From positions 887,877-951,876 of the forward strand of contig NZ_CP083986.1 in NCBI RefSeq assembly GCF_020172685.1: a DNA stretch of 64,000 nucleotides. The letters run 5' to 3'. Both the position numbers and the translations under genes were made by a program. The stretch comes from [Mycobacterium] nativiensis. GTDB lineage: Bacteria; Actinomycetota; Actinomycetes; Mycobacteriales; Mycobacteriaceae. A model generated the notes under the pieces. The model was not told where the DNA came from, did not search any database, and saw only the letters and a program-made list of their open reading frames with translations. Shown here in pieces: positions 19,102 to 29,656 of the stretch (position 1 is its first letter; every line of letters starts with the position of its first letter).

Positions 19102-20591
19102 CACGCCATGATGACGGTTCGGCTCACCGGCTCGGCGGCGGCCTGCCGGCTGCCCAGACCACGCCGCAGTGCATACAGCAGCGCATCGCGGGTCTCCCGG
19201 GGATCGATCAGCTCGTCGAAGCCGAGTTGCTGGGCCGAGTGGTAGGAGGCCTGCAGCTCGGTGTCACGCAGCTTGGCGGCCAGATCCTCACCGGCGTGCG
19301 AGGCGGCGCTGAGCGCGGCCGCACTCATGGCGCCCATCGTCGCGCCCGGGTAGGCGAACGTGGCCACCTGGGAGTCGAAGCCCAGCAGGGACATCACCAT
19401 CGACCCGAAGCCGTAGGCCTTGCGCAGTGTCAGATGCAGTTTCACGGTGGTGGCCGCCGTCTGGGCGGCGAACATCCGGGCGCCGGCCCGCAGCACCCCG
19501 GTGCGCTCCGACCGGCTGCCCGGCAGCATGCCGGGATTGTCGGCCAGAAACACGATCGGCAGATGGAACGAGTCGGCCACCTGGATGAAGTGGGCGGCCT
19601 TGTCGGCCGCGTCGGCGTCGATCGAACCGGCCAGCACCTGCGGCTGGTTGGCCACCACCGCGACCGGATGGCCGCCCAGGTGCGCCAGCGCGCAGATGAT
19701 CGCGCGCCCGAACCGCGGCTGCACCTCGAACCAATCGGGCCGGTCGAAGACGACGTTGAGCACCGCACGCATGTCGTAGACGCGGCGGTTGTCACGCGAG
19801 ACGATGTCGAGCAGCTCCGGGGTGGGCCGAGGCTCCGCGGTGGAGTCCGCGGGCAACGCCGCCGGGTAGGACCAGGCGCTGGAGGGGAAGTAGGACAGAT
19901 ACCGGCGGATGTCGTCGAGCACCGCCGTGTCGTCGTCGGCGATGTTGTGGATGACGCCGCTGGGCAGGGCGACCTCGGGGCCGCCCAGGTCCTCCTTGGA
20001 GATGTCTTCGCCGGTGGACTCTTTGACCACCGGCGGCCCGGCGGTGAAGATCGCGCCCTGTGGGCTCATGATCCGGAAGTCGCAGACCGGGGCGACCAGG
20101 GCGCCGTGTCCGGCCGACGGCCCGAGTACCGCGGCGACGGTCGGCACCCGGCCCGAACACTGCGCCTGAGCCAGCAGATCGGTCGGGGTGCGTCCGTAAT
20201 GCTCGCCGGTGGGGCGGAATCCGGCGCCTTCCAACAGCATCACCAGCGGGATCTTGTCGCGCAGCGCCAGTTCGGCGATGCGGTACCGCTTGGCGTTGCC
20301 GCCCGGTCCGATGCTGCCCGCCAGCGTGGTGAAATCCTCGGCGCCCACCATCACCGGGGCGCCGTTGATCTCACCGGCGCCGACCACTATCCCGTCGGCG
20401 GCGATCTGGCCGCCGACCATCGTGCCCAGCTCCCGGAACGTGCCCGGGTCCAGCAGATGCCCGATCCGGGCACGCGCGTCGAGCTTGCCCTTCCCATGGT
20501 GCTTGGCCACCCGTTCGGCGCCGCCCATGGCCCGCGTGTGCTGGCGCCGCCGGTCCAGGTCCTCCAGGGTCTCCTGCCAGCCGTTCGTCAT
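19101..20591 (-). CDS. Acyl-CoA carboxyltransferase subunit (AccD-like), orphan
   Basis: 496 residues of the carboxyltransferase family. N-domain features are GGAERVAKHHGKGKLDARARI and GGNAKRYRIAELAL; oxyanion glycines occur in LEGAGFRPTG and AGHGALVAP; the C-domain has FLADNPGMLPG and AYPGATMGAMSA. In propionyl/methylcrotonyl-CoA carboxylases this subunit moves CO2 from biotin to the acyl-CoA. No biotin carboxylase or carrier gene is near, so it must use a partner from elsewhere or act as a decarboxylase or transcarboxylase. It is divergent from the second kinase. Confidence 0.85.
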   Translation of the reverse strand: MTNGWQETLEDLDRRRQHTRAMGGAERVAKHHGKGKLDARARIGHLLDPGTFRELGTMVGGQIAADGIVVGAGEINGAPVMVGAEDFTTLAGSIGPGGNAKRYRIAELALRDKIPLVMLLEGAGFRPTGEHYGRTPTDLLAQAQCSGRVPTVAAVLGPSAGHGALVAPVCDFRIMSPQGAIFTAGPPVVKESTGEDISKEDLGGPEVALPSGVIHNIADDDTAVLDDIRRYLSYFPSSAWSYPAALPADSTAEPRPTPELLDIVSRDNRRVYDMRAVLNVVFDRPDWFEVQPRFGRAIICALAHLGGHPVAVVANQPQVLAGSIDADAADKAAHFIQVADSFHLPIVFLADNPGMLPGSRSERTGVLRAGARMFAAQTAATTVKLHLTLRKAYGFGSMVMSLLGFDSQVATFAYPGATMGAMSAAALSAASHAGEDLAAKLRDTELQASYHSAQQLGFDELIDPRETRDALLYALRRGLGSRQAAAEPVSRTVIMA

Positions 20592-20711
20592 CTGCGGGTC
20601 CTCGCTTCGTTGACCATACTGAAATTCTTACTGTAGCGTCTCCCGGCATGGGTGGAATTGGCTGCCCGGACGGGTTTCGAGTATGAGTTCTGTTGCGCCG
20701 GAGTGCGACCG

Positions 20712-21782
20712 ATGACTTCCGTGACACAGATACCGCGGCATCCGCACGACGTCACGCGCGAGTGGCTCTCGGGCGCCCTGGGGGTCGAGGTGGCATCGGT
20801 CGACGTGCTGCCGGTGGGGACCGGCCAGACCGGGGCGACCTATCGGGTGTCGGCGACCTACGCGGCCAACCCGGCGGGCCTGCCGGAGACCTTCGTGATC
20901 AAACTGCCGGCCGGTGACGACGCCGTGCGGGATCGGGTGGTGCTGGGCTACCGCAGCGAATGCGCCTTCTACGCATCGGTCGCCGATCGGGTCGCGATAC
21001 CGATCCCGCAGGTCTACCACTGCGAAATCAATGCTGAGGCAACCGAATACGCGTTGCTGCTCGCCGACTGTGCCCCCGCCGCCCAGGGCGACCAGATCGC
21101 CGGCTGCGAAGCGGGGCAGGCCCGGCTGGCGGTGACCGCGCTGGCCGGGCTGCACGCACCGACCTGGTGCGACGAGCGGTGGCTGACCTTCCCGGGTCTG
21201 GCGATGACACAGTTGGACGAGGCCGGCGCCAAGGGCATGGGCGACATCGCCCGGATGTGTGCGGCGACCACCGTCGAGCGGCTCGGCGAAAAACTCGGGG
21301 AGGCCGACTGCGCGACGCTGACCGCCGCGCTGGACGTGATCACCCCCTGGGTGTCGGCGCCGCTCGGGCGGTTCGCCCTGATCCACGGCGACTACCGGCT
21401 GGACAACATGCTGTTCAGTCCCGACGGCGAGCAGATCTGGATCGTCGACTGGCAGACGCTGGGCGTCGGCCTGCCGGCCCGGGACCTGGCCTTCTTCACT
21501 GCCACCAGTCTGCGTCCCGAGCTGCGTTCGGCGATCGAGGCCGATCTGGTCACGGCCTATCATTGCGCGCTGCTGGGCCACGGCGTGACCGACTACGACC
21601 GGGAAACCTGTTGGCAGGACTACCGGTTCGGCGTGCTGCAGGCGCCGCTGATCTGTGCCCTAGGGCTGGTGTTCGCCACCGGAACCGACCGCGGCGACGA
21701 CATGTTCGTGGCCATGCTGCGGCGCGCTTGTCAGGCGGTCCGCGACCTGAAAACACTGGAACTGGTGCAGGAGGTCTGCTGA
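20712..21782 (+). CDS. APH/EcKinase-like phosphotransferase
   Basis: 356 residues. Kinase features are IKLPAG in the N-lobe, the catalytic loop HGDYRLDNMLF and the metal motif IVDWQTLGVGLPARDLAFF. It belongs to the ecdysteroid-kinase/APH-like group often found beside mycobacterial lipid genes. It is followed two bases later by a crotonase and divergent from the carboxyltransferase. Phosphorylation of a hydroxylated lipid or acyl-CoA is inferred from context. ATG 20712 was chosen; an in-frame upstream start at 20652 is less likely. Confidence 0.78.
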   Translation: MTSVTQIPRHPHDVTREWLSGALGVEVASVDVLPVGTGQTGATYRVSATYAANPAGLPETFVIKLPAGDDAVRDRVVLGYRSECAFYASVADRVAIPIPQVYHCEINAEATEYALLLADCAPAAQGDQIAGCEAGQARLAVTALAGLHAPTWCDERWLTFPGLAMTQLDEAGAKGMGDIARMCAATTVERLGEKLGEADCATLTAALDVITPWVSAPLGRFALIHGDYRLDNMLFSPDGEQIWIVDWQTLGVGLPARDLAFFTATSLRPELRSAIEADLVTAYHCALLGHGVTDYDRETCWQDYRFGVLQAPLICALGLVFATGTDRGDDMFVAMLRRACQAVRDLKTLELVQEVC

Positions 21783-21784
21783 AG

Positions 21785-22609
21785 ATGGGTGCCGAAACAC
21801 AGGGGCCGCGGCCGCCCGAGGGGGACTGGCTGGGGACGCCGTTCCTGACGTTTCGGCGGGAGGGGCCGATCGCGGTCTGCACCCTGGATCGCCCCGAGGC
21901 CCGTAACGCGATGACACCCGCCATGTACTTCGGCCTGCGCTACGCGGTCGGCCGGGTCAACGAGGACCCGGACCTGGCCGGGTTGTTGATCACCGGCACC
22001 GGCGATGTGTTCGCACCGGGCGGCGACATGGGCGGAGGCGGGGCCGACGACTGGATCACGTTCGGGGCCGCGCTGGGCATGGACGTCACCCCGTTCGACG
22101 CGTTGCGCAGCTCGGTCAAGCCGGTCGTGTCCGCGGTCAACGGGCTGTGCCAGGGCGGCGGGCTGCAGATCGCCCTGTGCAGTGATGTGGCGGTGGTCAG
22201 CGAGCGGGCCAGCTTCCGGGTGCCCGAGCTGTTCCGCGGTATCGCCGACACCTACTACAGCCAGATGCTGGCGCGGGTGGTCGGCCCGGTTCGCACCCGC
22301 GACCTGATGTTCACCGGCAGAACGTTCGGCGCGCAGGAGGCGCTGGATTGGGGCATGGTGGCACGTGTGGTCCCGCACGACGAGCTGCCCGACGTCGCGG
22401 CTGAGGTGCTGGCGCAATGCTGCCGGACGGCGCCCGGCGCACGGGCGGTGGTCAAGGCGACGTTGGACTCCTACCTGGGCCTGTATGACCGGATCGGGAT
22501 GAGCAACAGCCTGGGTTCACCGGAGGCGATCGAGGGCTTCCGCGCCTTCAAGCAGCGCAGGTCACCGGAGTGGGTGCACCCGGCGCTGCGACTCGACGGA
22601 CGTCTATAA
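21785..22609 (+). CDS. Enoyl-CoA hydratase/isomerase family protein
   Basis: 274 residues with the crotonase core: DRPEARNAMTPAMY, oxyanion segment FAPGGDMGGGG and NGLCQGGGLQIALCSDVAV. The first catalytic Glu is Gln in GGGLQIAL; the second is kept in FRVPELFRGI. This suggests an isomerase-like or modified hydratase activity. It starts two bases after the kinase stop, so the two proteins probably act in one pathway. Confidence 0.82.
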   Translation: MGAETQGPRPPEGDWLGTPFLTFRREGPIAVCTLDRPEARNAMTPAMYFGLRYAVGRVNEDPDLAGLLITGTGDVFAPGGDMGGGGADDWITFGAALGMDVTPFDALRSSVKPVVSAVNGLCQGGGLQIALCSDVAVVSERASFRVPELFRGIADTYYSQMLARVVGPVRTRDLMFTGRTFGAQEALDWGMVARVVPHDELPDVAAEVLAQCCRTAPGARAVVKATLDSYLGLYDRIGMSNSLGSPEAIEGFRAFKQRRSPEWVHPALRLDGRL

Positions 22610-22615
22610 ATGAAT

Positions 22616-22638
22616 CCCATGCTCTAAATGAGAATGGG
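22616..22638. promoter_or_regulatory. Candidate operator of the YrbE-mutase operon
   Basis: An imperfect 23-bp palindrome, CCCAT-n-CTC-n5-GAG-n-ATGGG, about 95 bases before the first permease gene. Its core TGCTCTAAATGAGAATG (22620-22636) matches 15 of 17 bases of the site at 30085-30101 in front of the thiolase/DUF35 operon. Confidence 0.45.
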
Positions 22639-22732
22639 TGTGCACGAAAACTAGAAGCTCATATCGCAGGATTGACCAATCGGATAGTATTCACACGCAT
22701 CGCGTTAACGGCCATTCGGAGGAGCCTGCCCT

Positions 22733-23542
22733 ATGGGGATGAAGGACTTGTCCATCCGGTGGTCCCCGGAACTGCTGATGGGACGGCTGTCGGGGCCGAT
22801 GGAGGCTGTCGGCGGGCTGTTCTCGATGTCGGTGGACGCGGTCAAGTTCTTGTTCCGGCGCCCGTTTCAGGCCCGCGAATTTCTGGAGCAGTCCTGGTTC
22901 GTCGCCCGGGTGTCACTGGCGCCGACCCTGCTGGTGGCGATCCCCTTCACCGTGCTGGTCAGCTTCATCCTCAACATCCTGCTGCGGGAACTCGGCGCCG
23001 CGGACCTGTCCGGTGCCGGTGCGGCGTTCGGGGCGGTGACCCAGGTCGGGCCGATGGTGACCGTGCTGATCGTCGCCGGCGCGGGGGCCACCGCGATGTG
23101 CGCCGATCTGGGGTCGCGCACCATCCGCGAAGAGATCGAAGCCATGGAGGTCCTCGGCATCAACCCGGTGCAGCGGCTGGTGACACCACGCATGCTGGCC
23201 GCCGGGCTGGTGGCACTGCTGCTGAACAGCCTCGTGGTGATCATCGGGATCCTCGGCGGCTACGCGTTCTCGGTCTTCGTGCAGGACGTCAACCCGGGTG
23301 CGTTCGCGGCCGGTCTCACCCTGCTCACCGGAGTCCCTGAGTTGATCATCTCCAGCGTCAAAGCGGCACTGTTCGGGCTGATCGCCGGGATGGTGGCCTG
23401 CTACCGCGGCCTGACCATCTCCGGCGGGGGCGCCAAGGCCGTGGGCAACGCGGTGAACGAGACCGTGGTCTACGCCTTCATGTCGCTGTTCGTCGTCAAC
23501 GTGGTCGTCACCGCGATCGGCATCAAGATGACGGTGCGCTGA
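22733..23542 (+). CDS. MlaE/YrbE-type ABC permease (YrbEA-like)
   Basis: 269 residues with about five or six membrane helices. It carries the MlaE signature region (GAGATAMCADLGSRTIREEIEA, MEVLGINPVQRLVTPRML). In mycobacteria YrbE proteins are the membrane permeases of Mce lipid importers, such as YrbE4A for sterols. GGAGG precedes ATG 22733. It pairs with the next gene, but no mce substrate-binding genes follow, which is unusual. Confidence 0.88.
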   Translation: MGMKDLSIRWSPELLMGRLSGPMEAVGGLFSMSVDAVKFLFRRPFQAREFLEQSWFVARVSLAPTLLVAIPFTVLVSFILNILLRELGAADLSGAGAAFGAVTQVGPMVTVLIVAGAGATAMCADLGSRTIREEIEAMEVLGINPVQRLVTPRMLAAGLVALLLNSLVVIIGILGGYAFSVFVQDVNPGAFAAGLTLLTGVPELIISSVKAALFGLIAGMVACYRGLTISGGGAKAVGNAVNETVVYAFMSLFVVNVVVTAIGIKMTVR

Positions 23543-23545
23543 GCC

Positions 23546-24400
23546 GTGGCGCTGCGTGCCCTGTCGGCTGTCTATCCGGGTGTCACCCGGCAGCTCCGGC
23601 GTCCGGTCGCCTCACTCGGGCGGATCGGGGACCACACGCTGTTCTACGGCAAGGCCATCGGCACCACGCCGTTCGCGCTCACCCGGTACCGCCGCGAGGT
23701 GATTCGCCTGATCGCCGAGATCAGCATGGGCACCGGGACCCTGGCGATGATCGGCGGCACCGTGGTGATCGTCGGCTTCCTGACCCTGGCCGCCGGCGGC
23801 ACGCTCGCCGTGCAGGGCTACAGCTCGTTGGGCAACATCGGCATCGAGGCGCTGACCGGGTTCCTGGCGGCGTTCATCAACGTCCGCATCTCGGCGCCTG
23901 TGGTCGCCGGTATCGGGCTGGCGGCCACCTTCGGCGCCGGGGTGACCGCGCAGCTGGGGGCGATGCGGATCAACGAGGAGATCGACGCGCTGGAGTCGAT
24001 GGCGATCCGTCCGATCGCCTATCTGGTCAGCACCCGCATCGTGGCCGGGTTGTTCGCGATCACCCCGCTGTACGCGATCGCGGTGATCCTGTCGTTCATC
24101 GCCAGCCGCTTCACCACCGTCTTCCTGTTCGGGCAGTCGGCCGGCCTGTATGACCACTACTTCCGGACCTTCCTGAATCCCATCGACCTGCTCTGGTCGT
24201 TCCTGCAGGCCTTCCTGATGGCGATCACCATCCTGTTGATCCACACCTACTTCGGCTATTTCGCCGCGGGCGGGCCCGCCGGTGTCGGGGTGGCGGTGGG
24301 CAATGCGGTGCGCACCTCGCTGATCGTGGTCGTCTCGGTGACGTTGCTGGTCTCGCTGTCGGTCTACGGCGCCAGCGGCAACTTCAACCTGGCCGGATAG
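23546..24400 (+). CDS. MlaE/YrbE-type ABC permease (YrbEB-like)
   Basis: 284 residues with a GTG start. The conserved amphipathic N-terminal region (LGRIGDHTLFYGKAIGTTPF) and the loop LGAMRINEEIDALESMAIRP are typical of YrbEB. About six membrane helices. It begins three bases after the YrbEA stop. The two would form the heterodimeric permease of an Mce-type importer; ATPase and Mce chains must come from other loci, if the complex works. Confidence 0.88.
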   Translation: MALRALSAVYPGVTRQLRRPVASLGRIGDHTLFYGKAIGTTPFALTRYRREVIRLIAEISMGTGTLAMIGGTVVIVGFLTLAAGGTLAVQGYSSLGNIGIEALTGFLAAFINVRISAPVVAGIGLAATFGAGVTAQLGAMRINEEIDALESMAIRPIAYLVSTRIVAGLFAITPLYAIAVILSFIASRFTTVFLFGQSAGLYDHYFRTFLNPIDLLWSFLQAFLMAITILLIHTYFGYFAAGGPAGVGVAVGNAVRTSLIVVVSVTLLVSLSVYGASGNFNLAG

Positions 24401-24444
24401 CCGGTGGTGACCAGGGAGTATTCCGCCGTGTGACCCAAGTGGTA

Positions 24445-24473
24445 TTGGCATTCTCATTTTTGGCAAGTACGGT
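24445..24473 (+). promoter_or_regulatory. Promoter of the mutase operon
   Basis: TTGGCA (24445-24450), a 17-base spacer, then TACGGT (24468-24473, TAnnnT). The expected start near 24480 is almost at the ATG (24482), so the message may be leaderless. The spacer contains CATTCTCATTTTT, which resembles the sequence at 57671-57683, so a regulator may cover the promoter. Confidence 0.5.
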
Positions 24474-24481
24474 ATCCACTG

Positions 24482-26058
<1,577 letters not shown>

Positions 26059-26059
<1 letters not shown>

Positions 26060-26493
26060 TGACCTCTTCTGCTTCTGCAACCTCTTTGGGGTCCAACCCG
26101 ACCCGGGTCCTGGTGGCCAAACCCGGCCTGGACGGCCACGACCGCGGCGCCAAGATCGTCGCGCGGACCCTGCGTGACGCCGGCTTCGAGGTTATCTACA
26201 CCGGCATCCGGCAGAAGGTGGAGGACATCGTGGCCACCGCGTTGCAAGAGGACGTGGCGGTGATCGGGCTGAGCATTCTGTCCGGTGCGCACATCGCGTT
26301 GACCGCCCGCGTCATCGAGGGGCTGCGTGCCGCCGACGCCGGCGACATCGCGGTGGTGGTCGGCGGCACCATTCCGCAGGCCGATGTGCCCAAGCTGTCC
26401 GCGCTGGGTGCGGCGGCGGTATTCCCCACCGGAACCTCGCTGGAGGATCTGGTGACCGGCGTCCGGCAGGTCGTCGCGAAGACGGAGGTGTAG
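26059..26493 (+). CDS. B12-binding small subunit of the acyl-CoA mutase
   Basis: 144 residues. It has the DxHxxG cobalamin motif ([15 protein letters not shown]), the SILSGAH segment and [14 protein letters not shown], which complete the flavodoxin-like B12 fold. The His of DGHDRG would ligate cobalt. It starts at the overlap ATGA with the large subunit, as in other two-subunit mutases (isobutyryl-CoA and 2-hydroxyisobutyryl-CoA mutases). No MeaB-like G-protein chaperone is nearby. Confidence 0.92.
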
Positions 26494-26497
26494 CGGT

Positions 26498-27451
26498 ATG
26501 CGGCTGGGGGTGATGATCGGCGCCGAGCGCGGCGACATGGCGCGCAAAGTCACCAAGCTGATCGCCGACATTCAGTGGGCCGAGCAGGCCGGCCTGGCCA
26601 CGGCGTGGATGCCGCAGGTGCCCGACGACTTCGATCTGTTGACCATGGTGGCGCTGATGGCCTCGCACACCACCCGGATCGAACTCGGCACCGCCGTGGT
26701 GCCGTTGCAGGCCCAGCACCCGATCGCACTTGCCCGCCAAGCCCTTTCGGTGAACGCGATCGCGGGCGGCCGGCTGGCGCTGGGCGTCGGGCCGTCGCAC
26801 CACTGGATCATCGCCGACATGCTCGGCCTGCCGTATGACAAGCCGGCCGCATACACCCGGGACTATCTGCAGGTTCTCAACGCCGCACTGTCGGGACCCG
26901 GCCCTGTTGACGTGGAGAACGACCACTTCACCGTGCACAACCCGACCGCGCTCGGCGCCGAGACCAAGATGCCGGTGCTGGTGGCCGCGCTGGGACCGGT
27001 GATGCTGCAGATCGCCGGCGAGCACGCCGACGGCACGTCGCTGTGGATGGCCGACGAGAAGGCCATCGCCGAGCACATCGCGCCGAAGATCAACAAGGCC
27101 GCGGCCGACGCCGGCAAACCCGCGCCGCGCATCGTCGCCGGTATTCCGGTCACGCTGTGCGCGAACTCCGAGATCGAGGCCGCCAAGGAGCGCGCCAACC
27201 GGATCCTGGCGGAGGCCGAGACCTCACCGAACTATCAGCGACTGCTCGACCGCGGTTCGGCCCGTGATGTCGGCGATCTGTGCGCGGCGGGTGACGAGGA
27301 GTCAATCCTGAAGCGATTCAAGCAGTTCGCCGACGCCGGCGTGACCGACCTGTCGGTGCGACTGCTGCCGATCGGCGACACCCGCGACGAGCTGATCGCC
27401 TCCAAGTACCGCACCCGCGAGGTGATCGCCGAACTAGCCAAGGCCGTCTAG
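26498..27451 (+). CDS. LLM-class (F420-type) flavin-dependent oxidoreductase
   Basis: 317 residues of the luciferase-like monooxygenase family, beginning MRLGVMIGAERGDMARKVTK. The barrel segments IELGTAVVPLQAQHPIALA and GGRLALGVGPSHHWI are characteristic of F420-dependent members of mycobacteria. It could oxidise or reduce an alcohol, aldehyde or ketone with F420. It lies four bases after the mutase small subunit and directly before a CoA-transferase, so it is part of the mutase operon. Confidence 0.85.
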   Translation: MRLGVMIGAERGDMARKVTKLIADIQWAEQAGLATAWMPQVPDDFDLLTMVALMASHTTRIELGTAVVPLQAQHPIALARQALSVNAIAGGRLALGVGPSHHWIIADMLGLPYDKPAAYTRDYLQVLNAALSGPGPVDVENDHFTVHNPTALGAETKMPVLVAALGPVMLQIAGEHADGTSLWMADEKAIAEHIAPKINKAAADAGKPAPRIVAGIPVTLCANSEIEAAKERANRILAEAETSPNYQRLLDRGSARDVGDLCAAGDEESILKRFKQFADAGVTDLSVRLLPIGDTRDELIASKYRTREVIAELAKAV

Positions 27452-28477
27452 GTGAGCGGACCGCTTGCCGGAATCCGCATCCTCGAAGTGGGGGTGATGC
27501 TGGCCGGCCCATACGCGACCATGCTGCTGGCCGATCTCGGGGCCGAAGTCATCAAGATCGAACCGCCGGGCGGCGAGATCTCCCGCCAGGTGGGGCCGAG
27601 CTACTTCGCCAGCCTCAACCGCAACAAGCGCAGCGTTCAATTGGACCTTCGGTCGCCGCAGGGGCAGGCGCGGCTCGGGGAGCTGGTCGCCGATTCCCAT
27701 GCGCTGCTGGTGAATATGAAGCCGTCGGTGATCCGCAAGTTGGGGCTCACCTATTCGGCGCTGCGGCGCTTCAACGAGTCGATCGTGTGCGTGGCGCTGA
27801 CCGGCTTCGGGCTGGACGGCGGCGACGAGCCGGCCTTCGACTACGTGATCCAGGCGGCCACCGGGGTGGCCGCGATGACCGGCGACCCGGACGGACCGCC
27901 GACACTGCCGGGCTACTCGTCGGCGGACAACTCCACCGGGCTGACGGCGGCGCTGGGGCTGTTGGCTCAGATCGTCAGCGGGCATGGCGGCCAGGTCGAG
28001 GTATCCCTGCAGGATGTGATGCTGTCCCAGCTGAACTACCGGGCATCGGCCTACCTCAACGACGGCCTCGAACCGCAGCGGTATGCCCACGGCGCACACT
28101 CGTACTACGTTCCGGCGCAGCTCTTTCCGACCGCCGACGGACATCTTGCCCTGTTCGTCACCCACGACGGGTTCTGGAAAACCTTCGCCGTGCAGGCCGG
28201 GATCGACGGCTTCACCACCATGGCCGAGCGCGTCACCCGCCGCGACGAGGTCCTTGCGGTGGTCACCGCGGCCCTGGCCTGCGACACCGCGGCCGGCTGG
28301 GAGCGACGCCTGCGTCCACTCGGTGTGCCGGCGGCCGCGGTGCGCACCCTGCCCGAAGCGCTCAAGGAACATCCGGAAATGGTTGTCACGGCCGGGGATT
28401 TCCGGCTGGTCGGCAGCCCGATCCGGATCGCCGGGTACGAACCGGTGTACCGGCCGCCGCCGGCGCTGGACGACTAA
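27452..28477 (+). CDS. Family III (CaiB/BaiF-type) CoA-transferase
   Basis: 341 residues, shorter than the usual 390-410. The N-terminal fingerprint ILEVGVMLAGPYATMLLADL and the phosphate-binding NRNKRSVQLDL are present, and the catalytic Asp is in SSADNSTGLTAAL. A compact small domain follows (ADGHLALFVTHDGFW). Family members move CoA between acids or catalyse racemisation (MCR-type). The GTG start follows the stop of the oxidoreductase directly. It is the last gene of the mutase operon. Confidence 0.85.
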   Translation: MSGPLAGIRILEVGVMLAGPYATMLLADLGAEVIKIEPPGGEISRQVGPSYFASLNRNKRSVQLDLRSPQGQARLGELVADSHALLVNMKPSVIRKLGLTYSALRRFNESIVCVALTGFGLDGGDEPAFDYVIQAATGVAAMTGDPDGPPTLPGYSSADNSTGLTAALGLLAQIVSGHGGQVEVSLQDVMLSQLNYRASAYLNDGLEPQRYAHGAHSYYVPAQLFPTADGHLALFVTHDGFWKTFAVQAGIDGFTTMAERVTRRDEVLAVVTAALACDTAAGWERRLRPLGVPAAAVRTLPEALKEHPEMVVTAGDFRLVGSPIRIAGYEPVYRPPPALDD

Positions 28478-28487
28478 GCGCCCCGGC

Positions 28488-29642
28488 TCAGACCGTGACG
28501 ATCGTCGCCGACGCCGTGCCCGGCGCCCCGTAGACCTGCGCGAACCCCACCTTGGGCTCGCCCGGCACCTGGCGCTCACCGGCTTGGCCGCGCAGCTGGC
28601 GCACCAACTCGTGCAGCTGGCGCAGCCCGGACGCGCCGATCGGCTCGCCGTTGGCGATCAGTCCGCCGTCGGTGTTGACCGGCAGTGATCCGCCGATCTC
28701 GGTGGCCCCGTCGGCGAGCAGCTTCTCCTGGTCGCCGTCGGCGCAGAAGCCGCACTCGGCCATGTGGATGACCTCGGCGCCGGCGTCGGTGTCCTGCAGC
28801 TGGATCACGTCGACGTCTTCGGGTGCCACACCGGCGATCTCGAACGCGGCTTTGGCTGCGTAGACCGTCGGCGCGACATCCTCTTCGATCGGAGCCGACG
28901 TGCCGTGCACCTCGTAGGCGCCGAAGGTGCGGGTGCGGATCTCGGTGGCCTTCAGGTACACCGGCTTGTCGGTGTAGCGGTGGGCGATGTCGGCGCGGCA
29001 CATGATGACTGCAGCCGCACCCTCGTCGGGCGCGCAGAACATGTACTGGGTTAGCGGGTAGTTGAGCACCGTCGAGCCCAGGATGGCCTCTTCGGACATC
29101 GGCTTGCGCCGGAAGGCATTCGGGTTCAGCGCGCCATTGCGGAAGTTCTTGGCGGCGACCTTGGCCAGCGTCTGCTGGGAGATGCCGTGATCGTGCAGGT
29201 AGCGGTTGGCCTTCATGCCGAAGAACTTGGTGGTGACGAACTGCCCGTTCTCGGCGTACCAGGCCGGCAGCGCCAGCTTGGCCGGATCATCGGTGAATGC
29301 CCCGCGGGGATGCTTGTCCATGCCGATCGCGATACCGATGTCGTACTTGCCGGACCGGATGTTGTCGGCGCAGACCTGGGTGGCGGTGGCAGCCGTCGCG
29401 CACGCGTTGAACACGTTGGTGAACGGGATCCCGGTCAACCCGACCAGGCGCGTCACCGCGTCCGGGTTGGAGATCTCATAGCTGCCGCCGACACCGAATT
29501 GGATGTCGCGCCACTCGATTCCGGCGTCGGCCAGAGCGGTGTGGATGGCTTCGGCGCCCATCTGCATCGCGGACTTGTCGAACCGGCCGAACGGGTGCAG
29601 TCCGACGCCGATGATCGCCACATCGTTGCTCGCTACCGTCAT
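28488..29642 (-). CDS. Thiolase-like lipid-transfer protein (Ltp/SCP-x-type thiolase or aldolase)
   Basis: 384 residues of the thiolase fold beginning VAIIGVGLHPFGRFD. The nucleophile Cys is in NVFNACATAATA. The C-terminal motif reads NGEPIGASGLRQ, with Glu where beta-keto thiolases have the His of GHPxG. Such Ltp proteins act with a DUF35 partner, and in sterol side-chain breakdown (Ltp2) they are retro-aldolases. The DUF35 gene is 14 bases upstream in the same operon, so a complex is expected; whether it cleaves by thiolysis or aldol reaction is open. Confidence 0.85.
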   Translation of the reverse strand: MTVASNDVAIIGVGLHPFGRFDKSAMQMGAEAIHTALADAGIEWRDIQFGVGGSYEISNPDAVTRLVGLTGIPFTNVFNACATAATATQVCADNIRSGKYDIGIAIGMDKHPRGAFTDDPAKLALPAWYAENGQFVTTKFFGMKANRYLHDHGISQQTLAKVAAKNFRNGALNPNAFRRKPMSEEAILGSTVLNYPLTQYMFCAPDEGAAAVIMCRADIAHRYTDKPVYLKATEIRTRTFGAYEVHGTSAPIEEDVAPTVYAAKAAFEIAGVAPEDVDVIQLQDTDAGAEVIHMAECGFCADGDQEKLLADGATEIGGSLPVNTDGGLIANGEPIGASGLRQLHELVRQLRGQAGERQVPGEPKVGFAQVYGAPGTASATIVTV

Positions 29643-29656
29643 TTCGCAGTTCTCCT

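Noticed and set aside
24401..24481. Cobalamin riboswitch before the mutase gene
   Set aside because: The gap is only 81 bases and contains a promoter reaching nearly to the ATG; no B12-box-like sequence was seen.
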